DNA from: Gammaproteobacteria bacterium UBA7803
Lineage (GTDB): Bacteria > Pseudomonadota > Gammaproteobacteria > Pseudomonadales > Azotimanducaceae
Length of the DNA stretch: 64,000 nucleotides
Assembly (NCBI GenBank): GCA_002480525.1
Contig: DLCH01000068.1
Location: forward strand, 83,642 to 147,641
Direction of reading: 5' to 3'
In this document: positions 17,801 through 24,187 of the stretch, one piece after another
Layout of the letters: the number at the start of each line of letters is the position of its first letter
How positions within the stretch are numbered: position 1 is the stretch's first letter
Notes under the pieces: model-generated
Told to the model about the DNA's origin: nothing
The model's database searches: none
What the model saw: only the letters and a program-made list of their open reading frames with translations
Made by a program: the position numbers and the translations under genes

Positions 17801-18782
17801 TCACGTCGAAGGTGTCCTCGACGAACGCGCCGCCGCCGTCCGTCGCGCGCACCGTGACCGTCGCGACGCCGTTGGCCTCCGCCGTGAACACCAGGTCCAC
17901 GCTCGAGCCGACCACCGAGGTCGAGTCGAACACGGGATCGCCGGCGACGCCGGCGACGGAATAGGTCAGCACGTCGCCATTGGTGGCGATGTCCGTGTCG
18001 GTGAAGACCCCGGACACGTCGATGCTGACGGGAGCGGCGTCCTCGTCCACCGTCACGTCGGCTACCGGAGCGACCACCACCGGGGCGTCGTTGACCGCCG
18101 CCACGGTGACCGTGAAGGTGTCCTCGACGAAGGCCGAGGCATCGTCCGTGCCCCGCACCGTGATCGTGGCGGCGCCGTTGGCGTCGGCCGCATAGTCCAG
18201 GGTCAGCGACGCGCCGGCAACGTTGGTGGAGGTGAACACCGCATCACCCGTGATGCTGGACACGCTGTAGGTGACCGTGTCCCCGGCCGTGGCCACGTCC
18301 ACGTCGCCGATGATGGCGGACAGATCGATGATCAGGTCGGGATCGTCCTCGCTGGCCGAGACGTCCGGCGCCGGCGCGATGACCACCGGCGCGTCATTGA
18401 CGGAGTTGACGGTGATCGTCACGGCCGCGGTGTCGGTGCCGAACGCCCCGTCGATCACCGTGTAGGAGAACGTGTCGACGCCGACGAAGTCCGCGGGCGG
18501 ATCGTAGGTGAACCCGCCGTTCGAGCTGAGCGATACGGTGCCGTTCGTGCCCGCGTCGTCGATGGCGATGACGCTCATCGGCAGCGCGCCTTCGTTGTCG
18601 TCGTTGTTGAGCACGCCGCTGCCCGCGTTCACCGTGAGCTGGGTGTCCTCGTCCGTGACGTAGACATCGTCGAAGGCGATCACCGCCCAGGCCGACGCCG
18701 GCAGGAACGTCGCCAGCAGCGCGGCGGCGAGGCCGCCCAGGCTGCGCGCCGGCTTCACGGTATTCGGTTGAGACTGATTCAT
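11850..18782 (-). CDS. pilY1: Giant PilY1: cadherin/Ig-like repeats plus vWA and beta-propeller
   Basis: The 2310-residue type IV pilus tip/assembly protein is about twice the length of Pseudomonas PilY1 (about 1160). A signal peptide ends in ASAWA. Residues about 34-1055 hold ten modules of roughly 95-115 residues: one VCBS/Big_9-like, seven near-identical cadherin-like units beginning VNDAP and containing DEDA and a DVDLATSGD-like turn, and two more Big_9-like. A poly-Pro linker (about 1060-1068) leads to the vWA domain with MIDAS DDSGS (1096-1100). The PilY1 propeller (VYVGANDGILHGFDA near 1750) has the calcium loop DTDLNGTVD (1977-1985, matching DxDxNxxxD). A second EF-hand/dockerin-like loop DFNTDGVID lies at 2228-2236. 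It is fifth of six genes after pilE. Confidence 0.93.
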   Translation of the reverse strand: MNQSQPNTVKPARSLGGLAAALLATFLPASAWAVIAFDDVYVTDEDTQLTVNAGSGVLNNDDNEGALPMSVIAIDDAGTNGTVSLSSNGGFTYDPPADFVGVDTFSYTVIDGAFGTDTAAVTITVNSVNDAPVVIAPAPDVSASEDDPDLIIDLSAIIGDVDVATAGDTVTYSVSSITGDAVFTSTNVAGASLTLDYAADANGAATITVRGTDDASAFVEDTFTVTVAAVNDAPVVVAPVADVTVDEDAAPVSIDVSGVFTDTDIATNGDVLTYSVAGVAGDPVFDSTSVVGSSVDLVFTAEANGVATVTVRATDGGGAFVEDTFDVTVNAVNDAPYVAGAVPAGSFPEDTATGVVDLSGVFDDVDLTREGDNLTILVSGVADPAGVIAGAVMNGTDLELTFQPDQHGAGGVVTVTATDDQSESVSVDVDVEVTAVNDAPTVVAPIADVTVDEDAAGGSIDLSAVFADVDVATSGDSLTYTVAGVTGDPLGTAVIAGSSVVLSYAPDQNGTADVTVRATDTGGAFAEDTFTVTVNPINDSPFVASAPAPVTFPEDAGSASVSLAGVFDDVDLAIEGDNLSYSVVGGLPPFLSGAVMSGTDLDLTFAADQHGTGTVTVRATDDGGLFVEAGVDVTVNPVNDTPTVVGPLSDVAVDEDAADTVIGLVGVFDDVDLATSGDTLSYSVSGLSGDAVLDAASVAGTDLVLDYAADQHGVVDVTVRATDTFGAFAEDTIQVTVNPVNDVPTVANPIPDMTRAEDGPDVVVDLSTVFEDPDVLTNGDVLTLTETGNTNPALFDSVNLTGTTLTLDLAFDQNGTTVIQVTATDSMGASVSDSFELVISGVNDVPAPSDDAVTIDEDSGSVLIPVLVNDYLAETPTTITAAGAGGDSQSAPVIVLDPNGDPVLNGNGTTANGTVTIVGTDIEYLPKEHFHGVDYFDYVITDVNGDTGTARVTITVNPVNDPPTAPAQRNFSMLENGILTVDVTDGLLFGAYDVEGSSLSILPQTLPAVGVVSIDNTTGEFTYTPPVNFTGEVSFNYRVTDGASQSTDYEARIVVYATTPPPPPPPPGEVATPFNLSNVPLEQSTSVSPNVIIMMDDSGSMDWNMSVAGEDAQGGFVIDNDPIATSSVRSTTYYYLWDLPNNIFGTTSGNGRILPTQDEMVQWGYAANQYGLWRARNHKYNRLYYNPEVQYTPWVGQDDQNNEYANANPSAVRLNPRDPFNTFDILDDHDYFSDNIPRWRTGGGTGDRTVDNMYIPHYYATTANPPLAWNDPHTLVEIRPGNEPFTGGPAREDCASDDGDPMTCTYAQEIQNFANFFQYYRTREYAAKNGLGKVVSQLQDIRVGYETINDNRSEPVREMNDLHTEGNKKLLMDDIYRTNSSGGTPLRRALDRAGQIFSGNHGSDPLLAAPEGFCQQNFTLLFSDGYWNGSDPWWLGNEDADNSSSFDGGVYADTEDETLADVAMHYYERDIRAGYDDLVPVSQRDRLGAPDGTFPATGSPRMHQHMKTYTVAFGVVGDVDPTTLPVDPTVPFAWPDPEASPQGKIDDMLHAAVNGRGQFLSAVNPQELQTALEAAFLEFTQAASSTSAAAFNSTSLQEGTLLYRGFYDLRDFTGELSATLVNPDGTLNPVPEWRASEQLNPANKLPNNRVIISYDRNSRAGVPFRYGSLTADHQLVLNNDEVNYLRGQRGQEQPAGALRRRPTTDGLLGDIVNSSPVYVGDARGLHRDQAPYPETDLYSDFVDDQEGRQPMVYVGANDGILHGFDAMTGEELFGFVPNKVIDGTQTYHNDLDEFTSPFYQHKYFVDLSPRISDAYVRPSSTSIGRDWSTILLGGLGAGGKGYFALNVTDPAGSFTTEANASNVVLWEFTDEDDISPNPTLTDPLGAPVKDLGYALSLPSLAMSNVPDTDGNEWVAIFGNGPNSTAGVAKLFVLFMDRGLDGWGAGDFIKLDTGRGVPVAPDQLAGYPNGLGTPALVDTDLNGTVDWVYAGDRLGNLYRFDLCDRDTTTQECSTNPSDWTVTRLFTATYNDGGVERLQPILSQPLVIKHPDEDGFLVIFGTGSYITREDADDEEIQSIYAIWDRGETSPAMAQPNSKYDRLVEQTLTNIVDDSGTPVQTRRALTSNSVIYEPDDGGTMGTYGWYIDLDMPRATQTTSGAANPDSSGRNPPDAQFPGEKAIRRLVLRNGAIVTTTVLPSLDEFSCYGTRPGAILVLDAVTGGDIGRPVIDFNTDGVIDENDLLEDGGDTYSAGLLFNQGDLDGALVDLSTLGGEGDADWLFACGGNDCLPFRIEPPDESRTGRLSWRELSED
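15610..18685 (-). repeat. Tandem coding repeat array inside pilY1
   Basis: About ten consecutive units of roughly 290-350 bases each encode one cadherin/Ig-like module. Seven central units (DNA about 16250-18410) recur with a period near 300 bases, each starting with codons for VNDAP/INDSP and carrying GVFDDVDLA-like and VTVRATD-like stretches. The units are diverged (not identical) at the DNA level, so the array looks old rather than a recent expansion, though similarity is high enough for unit loss or gain by recombination. Confidence 0.85.
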
Positions 18783-18810
18783 ACGTCCTCCTGCGGTCCC
18801 CAGGCTCGGC

Positions 18811-19365
18811 CTAGTCGACCAGAATTCCGAACGTGCTCTGCAGCAGCACGCGGGCGTTGGCGCTGCCGCCGACGCCGCGCGCGGTGATGCGGAACATGGC
18901 GACGCGGTCCACCGGGTCCGGGTAGTCCGGCGTGAGCTGGTAGGGGTTCTCCACGCTGGCCACGTCGCCCAGATGCTCGATCAGGTACCGGGGCGGCTCG
19001 GCGACCACCGCGCCCGTGTCGGTGGGCGCGACCACGCTCTGACCGCCGGTCCAGATGTTCGCCAGATCCCAGGGATCCGGATCACCCGGATCGGCTACGT
19101 CCCAGAGTCCCGCGGCGCCCGCGGGCGTGAAGGCGTCGGTGTCCTCCACCGATGCCACGTTGGCCAGCAGGAACGCCTCGGCGTCGCGCAGCGCCGACTC
19201 GGCGGCCTGGAAGGCGAGCAGCGTGTCGTGCTCGTTGCGCGCCATGCGGGTCTCCAGCGTGGTGGTCTGCACCGCGGACACGCCGACGATGGTCAGCACC
19301 AGCAGCAGCACCAGGCTGATGAACAGGGCCACCCCGCGCTCGCGCCGGATGGCCGTCAACGACAT
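18811..19365 (-). CDS. pilX: Minor pilin assembly protein PilX
   Basis: The 184-residue protein has the PilX N-terminal domain: RRERGVALFISLVLLLVLTIVGVSA, then TRMARNEHDTLLAFQAAESALRDAEAF. Like other PilX proteins it lacks the canonical Glu at +5 of the mature sequence. It helps build the priming complex of the type IV pilus with PilV, PilW, FimU and PilY1. The ATG at 19365 is preceded by an AAGG site and lies 20 bases after the pilW stop. The open frame continues upstream but only as antisense-frame noise of pilW. Confidence 0.92.
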   Translation of the reverse strand: MSLTAIRRERGVALFISLVLLLVLTIVGVSAVQTTTLETRMARNEHDTLLAFQAAESALRDAEAFLLANVASVEDTDAFTPAGAAGLWDVADPGDPDPWDLANIWTGGQSVVAPTDTGAVVAEPPRYLIEHLGDVASVENPYQLTPDYPDPVDRVAMFRITARGVGGSANARVLLQSTFGILVD

Positions 19366-19385
19366 GTGGACCTTGCCTTTCACCA

Positions 19386-20507
19386 CTAGAACTCCGGGTT
19401 CGCGTTGCGCAGCACGATGGTCTTGGTGAACGTGCGCCGCAGCGGGTTGCCGTCCTCGGTGACCGCGTCGACGCTGTTGGCCGTCACCGACACGCGCAGC
19501 GCCACGACCTGGGACAGATCGACGGGATCGAACCCGAGGTCGTCCGCGGTGACGTACTCGTTGGCGTTGGCGACGTCGTCGTCGGTGTTGTCGATGCCGT
19601 ACAGCACCTGCAGGTTCTCGATGCCCTGAACCAGCTCGACCGGCGCGTTCGGGCCGAGCTTCTGCCACAGCGCCAGCGGCGGCGTCTGGTTGCCGCCGCC
19701 GTCGAGGATGTTGGTGAGGCCGGCGCCCTCGGCGATGTAGAAGAACGTGCTCTGCACCCGGCCGACCAGCGACTCCTCGCCGTAGGTGCGGCCGATGTCG
19801 GTCAGCGTCGGGCGCGAGTTCAGGTACAGCCCGCCGCCCGGCGCCGCGTGCAGCAGCTCCACCGAGTCCGGCCCCGCCGCCGGCGTGCCGGTCACCCGGA
19901 ACACCGCGGCCTGCTCGCAGTTGGACACCATGACGATGTCGTCCACCTGGATGTCGCTCGTGTCGGGAATGCGCGGGTTGCTGTTGGCGCCGGTGGGGAA
20001 CAGTTCCTCGGTCAGGCGCCAGCCCGGCGTCTCCAGGCTGCGCACCGCCAGCACGTCCGTGCCGATGGTCACGTCGGCGGCCGGAATGCCGTTGGCCAGG
20101 TTGAACGAGTTCGAGGCCTGGGTGGGAAAGTTCGCCAGGTCGCCGGCGCCGCTGACGCTCTCCACGCCCTGGACCGGCCGGGTGACGTCGAACTCGGGCA
20201 CGGACCCCGCGTTGGCCGGGTTGCTGCCGGTGAGGGTCCACACCAGGTTCTCTCGGGCGTTGGCGCAGCCGAAATAGCCGGCCTGGCGCGCCGCCCGGGA
20301 GATGAACTCCAGCGCGAACCGGGCGTTCTCCTGCATCCGGGCCTGGCCGTTCAGCACGTTGTAGGTCTGGGAGTTGCCGATGAAGAGCTGGACGATGCCG
20401 GTCACCACGATCAGGCCGAGGGCCAGCGCGAGCATCAGCTCCACCAGCGAGAAGCCGGACTGGCGGCGGCCCGGGCAGGATCTGGACAGAGTGTCGGGTC
20501 GGATCAT
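19386..20507 (-). CDS. pilW: Minor pilin PilW
   Basis: The 373-residue prepilin-like protein has leader MIRPDTLSRSCPGRRQSG cut before Phe19 (FSLVELMLALALGLIVVTGIV), then SQTYNVLNGQARMQENARFALEFISRAARQAGYFGC, which is diagnostic for PilW. A large periplasmic domain follows with paired cysteines. It acts in the minor-pilin priming complex at the pilus tip. The start at 20507 lies 11 bases after the pilV stop; upstream frame extension was rejected. Confidence 0.93.
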   Translation of the reverse strand: MIRPDTLSRSCPGRRQSGFSLVELMLALALGLIVVTGIVQLFIGNSQTYNVLNGQARMQENARFALEFISRAARQAGYFGCANARENLVWTLTGSNPANAGSVPEFDVTRPVQGVESVSGAGDLANFPTQASNSFNLANGIPAADVTIGTDVLAVRSLETPGWRLTEELFPTGANSNPRIPDTSDIQVDDIVMVSNCEQAAVFRVTGTPAAGPDSVELLHAAPGGGLYLNSRPTLTDIGRTYGEESLVGRVQSTFFYIAEGAGLTNILDGGGNQTPPLALWQKLGPNAPVELVQGIENLQVLYGIDNTDDDVANANEYVTADDLGFDPVDLSQVVALRVSVTANSVDAVTEDGNPLRRTFTKTIVLRNANPEF

Positions 20508-20518
20508 GTCTGCCGTCC

Positions 20519-21055
20519 TCACGCCTGGCTGTCGATCACGACGTTCTGGACCTGGCCGTCGGCGCTGGTCCACTGCACGGTCACGGTGGCGTCGTAGACC
20601 CGGGTGCCGTTCGGCAGCACGTTCTCCACCACCTGGACGGCGCCGTCGCCGTCGGACAGGCCGCGCTGGTCGGGAATGGCGCCGGCGCCACGCAGGGCCA
20701 CGCAGATGGCGTCGTCCCGGTACTCGCCGAGCTGGCACTTCCACAGCGCGGTGTCGAAGTCCACCATCTGCGCGGCGCTGCAGTTGGCGCCGTCGCCGAT
20801 GCAGTCCGGCGGGTTCGGCGGCCCGTCGCCGAGGCCGATGCCGTCGTAGCCGTTGCTCGGATTGGCGCGGATCCGGTCCATCATGTCGTAGGCGAGCTGC
20901 ACCGCCTCGCCCCGCTCCAGGGCCATGCGGTTGTTCTGCAGGCTCACCATCTGCAGCGCGGTCACGCCGAGCACGCCGATGCCCATGACCAGCACGGCCA
21001 CCAGCAGCTCGATCAGCGAGAAACCCCGTGCCTTGCCGGGGCCCGATGCGTTCAT
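20519..21055 (-). CDS. pilV: Minor pilin PilV
   Basis: The 178-residue prepilin-like protein has leader MNASGPGKARG cut before FSLIELLVAVLVMGIGVLGVTALQ, followed by ALERGEAVQLAYDMMDRIRANP, which is typical of PilV. Four cysteines lie in the globular part. The ATG at 21055 comes two bases after the fimU TAA, so translation is probably coupled. A GTG 15 bases upstream overlaps fimU and is less likely. Confidence 0.92.
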   Translation of the reverse strand: MNASGPGKARGFSLIELLVAVLVMGIGVLGVTALQMVSLQNNRMALERGEAVQLAYDMMDRIRANPSNGYDGIGLGDGPPNPPDCIGDGANCSAAQMVDFDTALWKCQLGEYRDDAICVALRGAGAIPDQRGLSDGDGAVQVVENVLPNGTRVYDATVTVQWTSADGQVQNVVIDSQA

Positions 21056-21057
21056 GG

Positions 21058-21612
21058 TTACGGGTTGCACGTCAGCTCCTCAACGTCAGGCCGGCCGAGC
21101 ACCGTGATGTTGATGATGCGGCCGGGATCCTCTTCGGCGTGGCACAGCCGGATCTGGCCCGCTGCCGCCGGCTGCGGCGTCAGCAGGCCCCGCGGGGTGA
21201 AGCGGAGCTGGTACACGTCGTGCCAGCCGGCCCCCACCGCGTCCATGGTGAAATCGGAGTCGGCGCCCAGGGCCTGGAAGCCGCGCAGAATGGATCCGTC
21301 GGAGTCGACCACCACGTTGTAGCCCTCGCCCCATTCGTTGGCGTCGTCACCCCCCAGGGCGACGATGCTCACGGTCTCACCGCGCCGCGCCGCCTCGCTG
21401 CGGGCATAGGTCACCGCCAGCACGAAGTCGTTGATGCGCGCCGCCGCGGTCCGCTGGCGGACGAAATCGTTGAACGCCGGCACCGCGAAGCCCATCAGGA
21501 TGGCGGCCACGGCCAGCGCCACCATCAGCTCGACGATGGTGAAGCCTCGGGTCAAGCCTCGGGTGAGAACCCGATGCCGGTGCCGTGTCGTGTCAGCCAC
21601 TCGATTCGCCAT
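21058..21612 (-). CDS. fimU: GspH-type minor pilin FimU
   Basis: The 184-residue protein, started at MANRVADTTRHRHRV, has a 23-residue leader ending in LTRGLTRG before FTIVELMVALAVAAILMGFAVP. A GspH domain follows (QRTAAARINDFVLAVTYARSEAARRGETV). In the Pseudomonas-type minor-pilin set this position is FimU. GGAAGGA lies 11 bases before the ATG. The leader contains a short duplication (LTRG twice), which lengthens the charged part before the cleavage site. Confidence 0.88.
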   Translation of the reverse strand: MANRVADTTRHRHRVLTRGLTRGFTIVELMVALAVAAILMGFAVPAFNDFVRQRTAAARINDFVLAVTYARSEAARRGETVSIVALGGDDANEWGEGYNVVVDSDGSILRGFQALGADSDFTMDAVGAGWHDVYQLRFTPRGLLTPQPAAAGQIRLCHAEEDPGRIINITVLGRPDVEELTCNP

Positions 21613-21763
21613 TCGATCCACTGTCCTTCCGGTGCTGCGCCCGTTCGGGCGGTCCGGGACTGATTGCAGGGTGAACTGTACGCGCCGCATGGAGGCCGGG
21701 GACTGCCATACCGACGAGCGGAGAGGTTTTACCGGACGAACGGTCGGACTTCCGGGAGCAGGG

Positions 21764-22177
21764 TCACTCTTCCCAGCCGGGGTTGCCGGCCCAGGTGCGG
21801 GTGCCCGCCTCGTCGTAGGTCAGCGCGCCGTCGCCGTCCATGGGGCCGCCGGCCACGGGGGTGGCCGTGAGTGTGAACTCGTCGTCGTCCGGAACCGCGA
21901 CGCTGATCACATACCGGTTGCGGTCCTCGGAGCGCTGCTCGCACAGGTTGTCGAGGGTGGCGTCGTCGACGCCGTCGTAGGTGAAGGCCTGAGCGGCGAA
22001 GCGCTCCATCGCCTGGGCGCACTCGAGCAGGTCGGCCTGGGCTTCGGTGCGGTAGGTCCGCTGGCTGTACTGGTTGTAGAGCGGCAGCGCGACGGCCGCG
22101 ATGATGGCCAGGATGGCCACCGCGATCATCAGCTCCACCAGGGTGAACCCGCCCGCGCGCGACATCTGGCTACGCAT
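21764..22177 (-). CDS. pilE: Type IV minor pilin PilE
   Basis: The 137-residue pilin-like protein has leader MRSQMSRAGG cut before FTLVELMIAVAILAIIAAVALPLYNQY, then QRTYRTEAQADLLECAQAMERFAAQ, matching PilE minor pilins, with a second Cys (DNLCEQRS) that could form the C-terminal disulfide. An AGAGGA site eight bases before the ATG favours this start over a GTG six bases upstream. It is the first gene of the minus-strand minor-pilin operon, whereas in Pseudomonas aeruginosa pilE is last. Confidence 0.9.
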   Translation of the reverse strand: MRSQMSRAGGFTLVELMIAVAILAIIAAVALPLYNQYSQRTYRTEAQADLLECAQAMERFAAQAFTYDGVDDATLDNLCEQRSEDRNRYVISVAVPDDDEFTLTATPVAGGPMDGDGALTYDEAGTRTWAGNPGWEE

Positions 22178-22255
22178 CGACACAATCCTCTCGCTGATTC
22201 CTTTCAGCCTAGGGCGCCGGCCCCCCGGGGGCCCATGGACCGCCGACGGGCGGTA

Positions 22256-22729
22256 TCAATTCTCCGACGAAGGGTCGGGGGACAGCGGGATGCGGCGCCC
22301 GAGGTCCTCTACGTTCAATATAGACACGTCGAAGACGATGCGCCGCCCCGCGAGGGGATGATTGAAGTCGACCTCCACCGTGCGGTCGAACAGCCGGCGC
22401 ACCACGCCGGGCAGCTCGCCGTCCGGCGCCGCGAAGCTGACGATGGTGCCGGGCTCGAGGTCCACGCCGCGGAACCGCTCCCGGGCGATGAGCTGGACGT
22501 TGTCGCGCCGGTGCTCGCCGAACGCCTGCTCCGGTGCCAGCTCGATCTGCGCGTCGTCACCGGCCCGCATGCCCCGCAGCGCCTCCTCGAAGCCCGGCAG
22601 CAGGCTGCCGTCGCCCATCTCGAAGGTGGCCGGCTTGCCGCGGCGGGTGGTGTCCACCTCCTCGCCGGACTCGAGCAGCACGGCGAAGTGCAGGGTCACG
22701 CGGCTGTGGTCGCCGATCACGTCGCTCAC
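22256..22729 (-). CDS. fkpB: FKBP-type peptidyl-prolyl isomerase, SlpA/FkpB family
   Basis: The 157-residue cytoplasmic isomerase/chaperone has the split FKBP domain with an inserted-in-flap domain: RVTLHFAVLLESGEEVDTT, then GDGSLLPGFEEALRGMRAGD and VDFNHPLAGRRIVFDVSIL. The GTG start overlaps the lspA stop (GTGA) and has GGAG five to six bases upstream. In most relatives ispH follows, but here the pil genes follow instead. Confidence 0.92.
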   Translation of the reverse strand: MSDVIGDHSRVTLHFAVLLESGEEVDTTRRGKPATFEMGDGSLLPGFEEALRGMRAGDDAQIELAPEQAFGEHRRDNVQLIARERFRGVDLEPGTIVSFAAPDGELPGVVRRLFDRTVEVDFNHPLAGRRIVFDVSILNVEDLGRRIPLSPDPSSEN

Positions 22730-23208
22730 GAAGGCTCCTGATGTCGTTCCCGCCGGTACTCGGCGATCATCGCGCCGATCCACAGTGCCGCCCCCACCGT
22801 GAGCGCGGCGTCGGCGACGTTGAAGGCCGGAAAGTAGTGCCGGCCCCAGTGCAGCAGCACGTAGTCCACCACGTAGCCGTGCATCACCCGGTCGATGAGG
22901 TTGCCGACGGCGCCGCCGGCGATGAGACCGTAGACCCAGCCCATCAGCCGGGCCTCCGGAGGCAGCCGGCGCAGCTCGTAGACGATGAAGACCACGAAGG
23001 CGACCGCCAGGGCGATGAAGAACCAGCGCTGCCAGCCGGAGGCGTCGCTCAGCATGGAGAACGCCGCGCCCTCGTTGTGCCAGCGCACCCAGGACAGCAC
23101 CGGGCCCACGGGCACCCGCTCGCCGACCGCCAGCACCGCCACCACCCAGGCCTTGACGAGCTGATCCAGCACCACCACGACGCCGGCCAGCGACAGCCAC
23201 TTAAGCAT
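22726..23208 (-). CDS. lspA: Lipoprotein signal peptidase (signal peptidase II)
   Basis: The 160-residue inner-membrane aspartyl protease cleaves prolipoproteins after lipidation. Four membrane segments are visible, with the catalytic Asp pair in NLIDRVMHGYVVDYV and FNVADAALTVG, and the conserved NEGAAFSML. It overlaps the end of ribF by eight bases and fkpB by four. The usual intervening ileS gene is absent. Confidence 0.96.
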   Translation of the reverse strand: MLKWLSLAGVVVVLDQLVKAWVVAVLAVGERVPVGPVLSWVRWHNEGAAFSMLSDASGWQRWFFIALAVAFVVFIVYELRRLPPEARLMGWVYGLIAGGAVGNLIDRVMHGYVVDYVLLHWGRHYFPAFNVADAALTVGAALWIGAMIAEYRRERHQEPS

Positions 23209-24127
23209 CGGCGAAGTACTCCCGGGTGCTCTCGATGTCCCGGGCGATCTGCGCCTTGAGCGCGTCGAGCCCGTCGAAGGCGCGCTCGTCCCGGATCTTG
23301 CGTTTGAACTCGACGGTGAGCAGCCGGCCGTAGATCTCCTCGGCGAAGTCGAACAGGTGCACCTCCAGCAGCGGCTCCTTGCCGTCCACGGTCGGCCGCA
23401 CGCCGACGTTGGCCACCCCTTCGTAGCGCCGGTCGAGCCCGCTCACGGTCACCGCGAACACGCCTTCGAGGGGCGTGCGGTAACGCTGCAGGCGGATGTT
23501 CGCGGTGGGCACGCCGAGCTGGCGGCCGAGCTGGCGGCCGTAGACCACCCGGCCCATCATGAAGTACGGATGCCCCAGCAGACGCTCGGCCTCGGCGAAG
23601 TCGCCGGCCTGGAGCGCCTCGCGCACCCGCGTGCTGCTGATGCGCTCGTCGTCCGCGGTGAGGGTCTGCATGCGGCTGACACCGAAGCCGTGGCGTTCGC
23701 CCGCCGCCTCCAGCATGGCGAAATCGCCCCGGGCGCCCTGGCCGAAGCGGAAATCGTCACCCACCACCAGATAGCGCACCCCCAGCCGGCCGACGATGAG
23801 GTCCTCCACCACCACCTCGGCGTCCATGGCGGCGGTGCGCTCGTTGAAGGGCAGGCACAGCACCCGGTCGAGTTCCGTGCGGGACAGCAGCGTGATCTTC
23901 TCGCGGAATCGGGTGAGCCGGGCCGGCACCACGCCGCCGCGGAAGTACTCCCGCGGGGTCGGCTCGAAGGTCATCAGCATGCTCGGCGCGCCCAGCTCGC
24001 GGCCCTTGGCGACCAGATGCTCGAGCAGCATCTTGTGGCCGCGATGCACGCCGTCGAAGCTCCCCACGGTGAGCACGCAGCCGCGGTGGCGGGGCTCGAT
24101 GTTGTGCATGCCGACGATGATTTCCAT
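23201..24127 (-). CDS. ribF: Bifunctional riboflavin kinase / FAD synthetase
   Basis: The 308-residue enzyme makes FMN and FAD from riboflavin. The N-terminal adenylyltransferase domain has GSFDGVHRGH (22-31) and ISSTRVREALQAGDF. The C-terminal kinase domain has GRQLGVPTANIRL and EVHLFDFAEEIYGR. Length is normal. It heads the ribF-lspA-fkpB minus-strand operon and lies 60 bases after murJ. Confidence 0.96.
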   Translation of the reverse strand: MEIIVGMHNIEPRHRGCVLTVGSFDGVHRGHKMLLEHLVAKGRELGAPSMLMTFEPTPREYFRGGVVPARLTRFREKITLLSRTELDRVLCLPFNERTAAMDAEVVVEDLIVGRLGVRYLVVGDDFRFGQGARGDFAMLEAAGERHGFGVSRMQTLTADDERISSTRVREALQAGDFAEAERLLGHPYFMMGRVVYGRQLGRQLGVPTANIRLQRYRTPLEGVFAVTVSGLDRRYEGVANVGVRPTVDGKEPLLEVHLFDFAEEIYGRLLTVEFKRKIRDERAFDGLDALKAQIARDIESTREYFADA

Positions 24128-24187
24128 CCGGGCATTATACGGGCGCGGCCGATGGCGGTCAGGCGCCGATGACCGCCCCGCAGCCGT

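Noticed and set aside
15990..18887. A 965-codon plus-strand open frame opposite pilY1
   Set aside because: It is low-complexity Arg/Val/His/Gly sequence caused by the GC-rich antisense of the repeat modules. The minus strand codes clear cadherin-like domains.
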